A DNA stretch of 19,948 nt from Thermoplasmata archaeon. Its GTDB lineage: Archaea; Thermoplasmatota; Thermoplasmata; Thermoplasmatales; Thermoplasmataceae. Positions 14,745 to 19,948 of this stretch are shown here, in pieces. The notes beneath the pieces were generated by a model. That model was given only the letters and a program-made list of their open reading frames with translations, was not told the origin of the DNA and did not search any database. Location of the stretch: positions 1 to 19,948 of the forward strand of contig JAKAAK010000024.1 in assembly GCA_021797025.1 (NCBI GenBank), read 5' to 3'. A program made the position numbers and the translations under genes. Each line of letters opens with the position of its first letter. Positions within the stretch are counted from its first letter, which is position 1.

Positions 14745-15097
14745 CTCCTTTGGAAAACCCATACTTAACAATCTTTTACGCCCCCTCACTATATTAAATT
14801 TGCTGAATCACCATGTACCTTAACATTGCTTGCAAGTTTATTCATGCTGCTTATTTTCTTGAATGATAGTTTTTCCAATATCTGAGAGTATTCCTGATGG
14901 TGTATAGAAGTTTATTCACGGAATTGTCATCAATAATTTTATATCATCACTGTTGGTTGCTATTAATGATATTCCTGTTGCAATGCAGTCAAAGGGCGCC
15001 TATTATATTAAACGGCTTCGAAGGTCAATAATATAACAACTGCCTCTGATTTTCACAGACACATTGTCATGTAGCTGAGACCAAATAGGTTTTTCAT
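14745..15097 (-). mobile_element. Internally deleted IS110 relative (MITE-like)
   Basis: Read on the minus strand, ATCATGAAAAACCT and the bridge-RNA scaffold of the element at 5807-7182 are followed from about 14975 by sequence matching its transposase gene at 6603-6712 (GATGATATAAAATTATTGATG region), then from about 14870 by its last 100 bases (AATAAACTTGC, GATTCAGCAAATTTAATA, GTTAAGTATGGGTTTTCC) and AGGAG. So two internal deletions removed roughly 1 kb while both ends stayed. The inner coding pieces contain a stop and an unrelated junction and cannot make a transposase. About 353 bases in total. Confidence 0.75.
14978..15086 (-). ncRNA. Partial bridge-RNA scaffold of the deleted IS110 relative
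   Basis: The 5' hairpin (15077-15056) aligns with 5828-5849 of the full element: 8 of 9 pairs remain, with one T-G pair becoming C-G and one T-A becoming T-G, and the loop is GACA instead of GACG. Conserved blocks CTTCGA-GC and CGCCCTTTGACT follow. The stretches between them differ from the full element, as expected for guide segments. The 3' side of the donor-loop stem and of the closing stem are lost to the deletion, so this RNA would be non-functional as a whole. Confidence 0.5.
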
Positions 15098-15122
15098 GAT
15101 TTCCAATTAGTGGATATTATAA

Positions 15123-15808
15123 TTATTTTTTGAACCAAAAAATATAATCTAAGGGAAATATCTTTAAGACCCAGTATAAAGCATGATACTTACTCGAAAA
15201 TACATCTTTAGGATACAAATAGGTGGAAGAAGCAATATCCCGAAAGCCGACTTCAGTAGCATATTTTAAGACTTTCTTTATACTAGTTCTATACCACGAA
15301 GTTTTCAAGTTTTTGTCTTTAGAAAATAAGTTTAGATATTTATCCTGAACTATTGGCGGTAGAAATTGTTGAAAAGGAAGACGACTGTGAACTTCTATAG
15401 GAAAATTCATGTTCGGAATTTGACCAATGCAATACCCTCCAGGCTTTAATACTCGGAATATCTCATTAAAACTGGACAGGAGATCGCTTGGGGTATGTGT
15501 TCAATAACTGAAATTACAGTAACTAAATCAACGGAGGAATTTGGAAACGGTAAATTATTTGCAGTCCCTTGAATTGCCTTTATTTTCGTCGACGCGTGTA
15601 AGACGGCATTGAGATCAGGTTCAATCCCAACGAAAGAAATTCCCAAATTATCAGAAATTTTTTCAGTTATCTGTCCCTCTTGACAACCTATATCTAAACC
15701 AAGCTGAGCATTGGGACAAATACTTTTTATCCTTAATGAAAGATCCTTAGCAAGTATGTAAATTCTCCTAGAATTTTCTTGTTCACGGTTTAGTTGATTA
15801 TAATACAT
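15123..15808 (-). pseudogene. Class I SAM-dependent methyltransferase, broken by one frameshift
   Basis: The N-terminal frame from ATG 15808 holds LGLDIGCQEGQITEKIS (the SAM-binding GxG-type motif I), VGIEPDLNAVL, GTANNLPFPNSSVDLVTVIS and VIEHIPQ, a Methyltransf_11 pattern. At about 15485-15493 the frame is lost; the next frame goes on with DLLSSFNEIFRVLKPGGYCI, GQIPNMNFPIEVHSRLPFQQ and runs to 15123. The span of 686 bases is one short of a 228-residue gene, so one deleted base explains it fully. Its neighbours suggest a sugar or lipid-glycan methyltransferase. Either a recent pseudogene or a sequencing or assembly error; the rest of the frame shows no other damage. Confidence 0.75.
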
Positions 15809-15940
15809 TACAAAAAAGTATTGCCAATAGCTATAAAAATATATGTTTACATTTAAATAACATCTTACTTGTAAACTGTAATCCGAATTTGTCTCTCCTC
15901 GGTAATTTAATAATATTTATTTCTCTTGCATTATTAGACC

Positions 15941-17001
15941 ATGATCAAGATACCCGTTGTGGAACGTCCTGATATATTGACAAACCTTCTTATTGAATTC
16001 AGGATTCTTTTTAGCAGGAGGCAGTTCTCCAAGTACATTTTCTCCTCACGGATATCACCTACCAGTTCAGCTTCACACCTGAACGGAATATTCTTAGAGC
16101 AGACCAATGAATCAAATTTGAACAGGTTCCTCGGGAATATTCCCTTACAAGCGATATTCAGGAATTCAGTAAGCCTGATAAGCCGCTATTCATCAGATTC
16201 TGTGCTTGCCATTGATGACACATTCCTTGAAAGAAGTGGCAAACATATTGAGGACGCAGGCTTGGTATTTGAGCATACCCAGGGCAAATCCATATGGTGG
16301 ATGCCGTACGTTACCGGCGTGATATCAGGAAAAGAGGGCATATTTCCCCTCTACCTGGAACTAAAGGAAAAATCAGGCCCGTCCAAAATAATGATGCAAA
16401 TGGGTGCAATAAAAAGAGCAATTACCGAAGGCATGTATTGCACTGCAGGGGCATTCAACTCATGGTACTTCGCATCCAGATTGGCAGACTTCCTGGGAAA
16501 GGAGAACAAGACTGGATTACCAAAGCAAAGAGCAACAGGAGGATATTGGTAGATGGGGAATGGTTTAAACTCAGGGATTATGCGGCTTAACTCAACCTAA
16601 GAAACATGGATGCAATGCTGCATTGATGACAAAATACACATTTAATGAAAAGCATAATCACATGAATGAAGAATGCTGGAAATGTCCAGATCATAGTATC
16701 CATGGGAAAGAACTCTCAAAAGTGCTTTGTCACAAACAGAGTAGACTGGAAACTTGGAAAGGTTATCGAACTATATATCAGGGAATGGGGCATGGAGGCA
16801 TTTCACAGGGAACTGAAGCAGGGCGAGTTAAAGCATCTCTACCAGAGAACGCATGAAAGCTTGCTTGGTACAGCAAAGCGATGGCATCTGGGTGTGTTGC
16901 TTCTCAAAATCTCTGCTATATATTCCCGGGAATCCAGTCTTAAAATGGAAAGGTATACCAGCTCTGATATTCTGGTACACGACTATGTGTATGCTTGTTA
17001 A
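15941..17001 (+). pseudogene. IS4-superfamily (IS701-like) DDE transposase, degraded
   Basis: Frame 2 from ATG 15941 gives VLAIDDTFLERSGKHIEDAG with the first catalytic Asp, then IWWMPYVTGVISGKEGIFPL, and AFNSWYFASRLADFLGKENK, where the second catalytic Asp is replaced by Asn (FDSWY expected). A missing base near 16510 moves the frame; frame 1 continues with WITKAKSNRRILVDGEWFKL to a TAA at 16588, then after a damaged stretch resumes from about 16666 with KLGKVIELYIREWGMEAFHR and ELKQGELKHLYQ, which holds the third catalytic Glu. Several breaks and a lost active-site residue make it inactive. Ends could not be set firmly; a weak repeat, GAATTTGTCTCTC at 15885-15897 and GAGAGGTCAAATC at 17093-17105, may mark them. 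Confidence 0.75.
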
Positions 17002-17221
17002 TCTATTTAAAGCGATTGAAAAGAAGGAAAAATGGTCCACGATGCACTGATTGTATCAATAAAGAAGCCATACAGGTCAACAATGAGTTGCTGAGAGGTC
17101 AAATCAAAAAAGTATGATGATATATTATTTTTCATAAATATCCAATAAAATTGAAAAATTTGCATAGGAATCACTATATTAAATAACGATTCTACTTTTT
17201 ATATAAGAAAAACTATATTTA

Positions 17222-18232
17222 TTACGACTTTGGCGATTTCCTCAGTAAGAAATTAGAGTATATTATCAATGAATTTTTTTGAGCGATAATGCCTGCTAAT
17301 GCCGCTAAAAAAACTAAAAAAGATCGTTTATCTCTAAACAATGCTAACTCCCGAGAAACCAAATAAATCAAGGTTGATCTAGAGATATTCGGCACACCTA
17401 ACAGAAAATCATGGGTGAGCGCCTCAGAATAAACACATTCCACCAATGTTTTCAAATAATTTGTAGAAACTATTGTCAAACATTGCTCCAAATCAGATGT
17501 TACCTTTAACCAAAATTGCTTTCTTTTGTTTATAAAGCTTGTTTTGCTACCATTAGAGACACTGGTGCTACTATGAAACATCCATACTGTAAGTTGGAAC
17601 TGAGATACTGCAATAAGTCCATTGTTTTGCAGTGCTATCAAAAAAATATAGAAATCAGGAATAAGCTTTATTTTACTTAGATTACTAATATATTTTAATA
17701 GCACAGCTTTTCTAATAGAAATGTTACTCATTGAAAAAAAGGCTTTTTTCTGGTATAATTTCTTTACAGTATTGAATGAAGTTATTGGTAAGGTGAAAAT
17801 TTGTTCACTTTTCATATTATCAATGGAGTTTTCAGATATAATATGATTTTCAGAATCTACAATTTTATAATCATTATGAAAATAAACAACTTCTGTAGAA
17901 GAAAAAATCTTCAATACATGTTCAAGTTTTTCTATTTCAAATTTGTCATCATCTTCCATAAATACAAGTATGTCTGCCTGTGATTCTATAATCATACCAG
18001 TTAATCGTAAACCAATACCTCCTCTTTCATCGTAGAGTACCTTGCAGCCATTTTTAGATAGAAAAGTGTCTATTTCAGCATCTTTAAAATTTTTGGAAAC
18101 GATTATTTCATATAATTCCCTTTTTAAAGTTTGATTTAATATACTTTTTACTGCTTCAATTATGAATTCCCGCCTATTAAAACATGTAACTAGTATACTT
18201 ATTAATGGATTTTTACACATTTCTTTTCCCAT
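17222..18232 (-). CDS. GT2-family glycosyltransferase
   Basis: A 336-residue GT-A protein. The N-terminus has the canonical LISILVTCFNRREFIIEAVK (10-29) and SILNQTL, and the metal-binding region is ADILVFMEDDDKFE (86-99), with EDDD at 93-96 giving the DXD-like site. SMSNISIRKAVLL lies where GT2 proteins carry the acceptor-loop strand. The C-terminal 120 residues are helical and hydrophobic in places (LVSRELALF, FLVFLAALAGIIA) and may lie on the membrane. Start at ATG 18232, with a second ATG four codons on; a TATA box is centred about 24 bases upstream. Gene is isolated between a dead transposase and a gene-free stretch. Likely adds a sugar to the same surface glycan. Confidence 0.82.
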   Translation of the reverse strand: MGKEMCKNPLISILVTCFNRREFIIEAVKSILNQTLKRELYEIIVSKNFKDAEIDTFLSKNGCKVLYDERGGIGLRLTGMIIESQADILVFMEDDDKFEIEKLEHVLKIFSSTEVVYFHNDYKIVDSENHIISENSIDNMKSEQIFTLPITSFNTVKKLYQKKAFFSMSNISIRKAVLLKYISNLSKIKLIPDFYIFLIALQNNGLIAVSQFQLTVWMFHSSTSVSNGSKTSFINKRKQFWLKVTSDLEQCLTIVSTNYLKTLVECVYSEALTHDFLLGVPNISRSTLIYLVSRELALFRDKRSFLVFLAALAGIIAQKNSLIIYSNFLLRKSPKS

Positions 18233-18251
18233 GCAGAATCACTTTTTCAAC

Positions 18252-18260
18252 TTTATATTT
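18252..18260 (-). promoter_or_regulatory. TATA box of the GT2 gene at 17222-18232
   Basis: AAATATAAA on the minus strand, centred 24 bases upstream of the ATG at 18232, in keeping with a leaderless start. GTGAT seven bases before the ATG is at best a weak ribosome binding site. Confidence 0.45.
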
Positions 18261-18884
18261 CCATTTTACATTTCCATATTAGTGTTCAATATAATATATT
18301 TTTTATATTTCCTTCTTAGCATGTCCAAAGATACATCAAAAACGTATTTCATGGATTTTTGAGATGAGTAACAACAATTAAAACATGCGGTTAACACATA
18401 TTATATTCTACAGAATCTTGATATTATAGTTTGAACAAATAATATATATTACCAAACGCAAAAATCTTGAATATATCTGTAATGGTTAAATCCATTGACC
18501 CACGAACTTTTAACTGATTCATGAGCATTCTTAGATTCATTATCAATACAGGAATGGAAGATAACAACCGCATGACTATCCGACAAGAGCATTGCATTTG
18601 AAATGATTGATTCAGTAAGCGATTATTATTACATACTGATGGGTGCCGCATATGATTCACCGAATATTTATGATTCATATTTGCGGATGTACATTTCATA
18701 CTGGTAACAGATAACAAAAGGAGAAGAGGGAATAATTGATTAAAAATTTATATATAACGCAAAATTCCGAACAGAATTAAGGAAGAAAAGATCATAAAGG
18801 TATACCTTAAGATGGAAGATGGAGATGAAATTTTTCTATTTTAAAGAAAATATTGAGAATGAAGTTGATGTTGAATAATGAATC
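18261..18884. other. Largely gene-free stretch
   Basis: No gene with a recognisable family is seen, apart from one possible transposase scrap listed separately at 18576-18707. The open minus-strand frame at 18424-18717 is the shadow of that scrap and has no start signal. The last 160 bases before the IS3-like copy C include AAAATTTATATATAAC (18742-18757 region), a TATA-like run with nothing recognisable after it. Confidence 0.45.
18576..18707 (+). pseudogene. Possible DDE transposase fragment
   Basis: The frame ending at TAA 18705-18707 reads LSDKSIAFEMIDSVSDYYYI and LMGAAYDSPNIYDSY. The 'Y-L-(D)AAYDSPNIYDY' pattern resembles the second catalytic segment of IS4/IS5-type transposases, with Gly-Ala where an Asp would be expected. 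There are stops on both sides and no flanking repeats, so this is a tentative call. Confidence 0.35.
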
Positions 18885-19108
18885 TTAAACAAAAATCTTT
18901 CCATTTCATAAGACATTTATCATCGATCCACTATAATAATTGCTCTTTCTCCTTCAGTACCCATCTTTCAGGTTCTTTAAAAATTTTCTGGGATATTCCC
19001 TGAATTTACTGTCATTGTTCCATTTATCAAGGAACTGCAGTGGTGAATAATAATCCAGTGTGGAATGTGGTCTTATGTTATTGTAATCATTGAATGCATT
19101 CTCTATGA

Positions 19109-19784
19109 TTATTTTCCATAATTGAAATTGGTGATTTTATCGATCCAGATGTAATCTGTCTTTATTGAATTGTGGAATGATTCAATATCGCCATTCTCTT
19201 CAGGTGTTTCCTTTCTAATGTATTCATGTTCGATATTCATGGTTTTAAGATAGTCATTGAACTCCCTAGAAATATACTGGGGACCATTGTCTATTCTAAG
19301 TGTAATATTATCTGCTACTTTACCATTGAACTTTCTTATTATTGCATTATCTACTGCATTTACAGCATCCTTAGCAGTGCATGAAGTATTATAGTTATAG
19401 CCATACCATTCCTTGGAGAATACATCCTTTACGCACATAAGATAAGTCATTCCACTGCCCATAGGAATATATCTGTTTCAATTAGCATTTCAGGCTTATA
19501 AACTCTTAGAAGTTTCAGTTCCTTTTTATTGTTATTTTATGCAATGGTAAAGTCAGATTGTTGTTCTTCATTATCCTGTATACTGTTTTCCTGACTACCC
19601 TAATTCCTGAATCCCTCAACAGTGTCCAGATCATGTTATAGCCATATGTTACCATTTCCCTGCATATTTCTATTACCTTGTTCATTATGCTGGAGTCTAC
19701 TCTTGTTAAGTATCTTCTATCTTCTTTATTTTCATGCTTCTTCCTGTAATAGTACGTAATCCTGTTTATCCCAGAAAATAACAT
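19109..19784 (-). pseudogene. Readable parts of the copy C OrfB
   Basis: Two open stretches remain. 19784-19515 encodes GINRITYYYRKKHENKEDRR and the HTH_21-like ITYGYN-type region (here VTYGYNMIWTLLRDSGIRVV). 19462-19109 encodes the central integrase core from SGMTYLMCVKDVFSKEWYGY through RIDNGPQYISREF to ENGDIESFHNSIK. They belong to one ancestral OrfB and are separated by a frameshift and a 7-base deletion. Neither is likely to be expressed as a functional protein. Confidence 0.7.
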
Positions 19785-19821
19785 GCTTTTTTTAATTCCA
19801 TTCCATTGTTACTCATTTCAT

Positions 19822-19948
19822 CCACTGAACTCACCTTTTCCTCCTCCCTCCAAGAACTGTTCCCTCCACTCATAGAAGAGCTATACTGCTATTCCATGCT
19901 CCCTGCATATTGCTGCTATTGTAATATTGGGATTCTGGAATGACTCCA
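19822..19948. repeat. Exact inverted repeat with bases 1-127
   Basis: Reading the last 127 bases in reverse complement gives bases 1-127 without a mismatch; at base 128 the left copy has C and the right copy A, and the two copies diverge from there on. The exact length of 127 and the identity of both termini suggest a contig ending twice at the same assembly node, not two independently identical genomic ends. Confidence 0.9.

Larger units (their letters stand above)
18885..19948 (-). mobile_element. IS3-like insertion sequence, copy C (5' end outside window)
   Basis: Inverted relative to copy A. Its 3' end at about 18885 shows the same terminal CTTAAAC and AAAATCTTTCC series as copy A. The OrfB frame (minus strand) is broken many times: TGA near 18955, a lost A near 19110-19115 in the GGAAAA run, a 7-base deletion near 19470 in the GATATTACG region, a frame change near 19530-19540 and another near 19770. 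The second catalytic block reads RIDNGPQY and the third ENGDIESFHNSIK. The outermost 127 bases are identical to the left end, see the repeat entry. Confidence 0.82.

Noticed and set aside
18424..18717. 97-residue minus-strand open frame
   Set aside because: It is rich in Met, Cys, Asn and Ser with no pattern, and lies opposite a more plausible transposase scrap on the plus strand.
1..19948. A clean composite transposon bounded by inverted IS copies
   Set aside because: The inverted ends are an exact 127-mer, better explained by assembly; copy C is badly degraded and no target duplications can be seen, so this was kept only as a hypothesis.
1..19948. CRISPR array, tRNA or rRNA genes
   Set aside because: No regularly spaced direct repeats, no tRNA cloverleaf or T-loop motif and no rRNA-like sequence were noticed on reading both strands.

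Overview
This window is an AT-rich piece of an archaeal genome, most likely from a Thermoplasmata-like acidophile (inference from overall character; no rRNA or marker gene is present). Archaeal-style TATA boxes sit about 24-26 bases before several start codons that lack a ribosome binding site, and the locus is crowded with decaying insertion sequences (IS3-, IS256-, IS110- and IS4-like). It looks like a surface-glycan or S-layer glycosylation island.

Layout. 1-1074: IS3-like element, 5' end outside the window, abutting a truncated IS256-like transposase (1091-1717, minus). 1866-3457 (plus): rmlC and an extended-SDR sugar epimerase/dehydratase. 3467-5344 (minus): convergent rmlA-rmlD operon. 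5351-5806: gene-free, with one strong stem-loop. 5807-7182: IS110-family element with a dead transposase and a well-structured candidate bridge RNA. 7350-7615: DDE transposase remnant. 7907-8806 (minus): FkbM-type methyltransferase. 8833-9530: 5'-truncated IS3-like copy. 9558-10448 (minus): second FkbM-type methyltransferase. 14573-10581 (minus): tightly packed operon of GT2 glycosyltransferase, DUF2079-like membrane protein and GT4 glycosyltransferase. 14745-15097: internally deleted IS110 relative that keeps both ends and part of the bridge-RNA scaffold. 15123-15808 (minus): SAM methyltransferase broken by one frameshift. 15941-17001: dead IS4-like transposase. 17222-18232 (minus): GT2 glycosyltransferase. 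18885-19948: degraded IS3-like copy, inverted relative to the first.

How the genes fit together. RmlA, RmlC and RmlD make and convert dTDP-activated sugar toward dTDP-L-rhamnose, with the SDR perhaps making a further nucleotide sugar. rmlB is absent from the window. The glycosyltransferases would assemble the glycan, FkbM and class I methyltransferases would cap or decorate it, and the DUF2079 protein, a GT-C-like membrane protein with a large C-terminal domain, may act at the membrane.

Most interesting signals. (1) The IS110 5' non-coding region folds into a 9-bp 5' hairpin, a 7-bp long-range closing stem and two inner stems, resembling a bridge RNA. A second, deleted copy at 14745-15097 keeps the scaffold while putative guide regions differ, and it shows pair-preserving changes. 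(2) The first 127 bases are the exact reverse complement of the last 127 and identity stops precisely there. This is the signature of a k=127 de Bruijn contig ending twice at one repeat node, so the apparent composite-transposon layout must be treated with caution.
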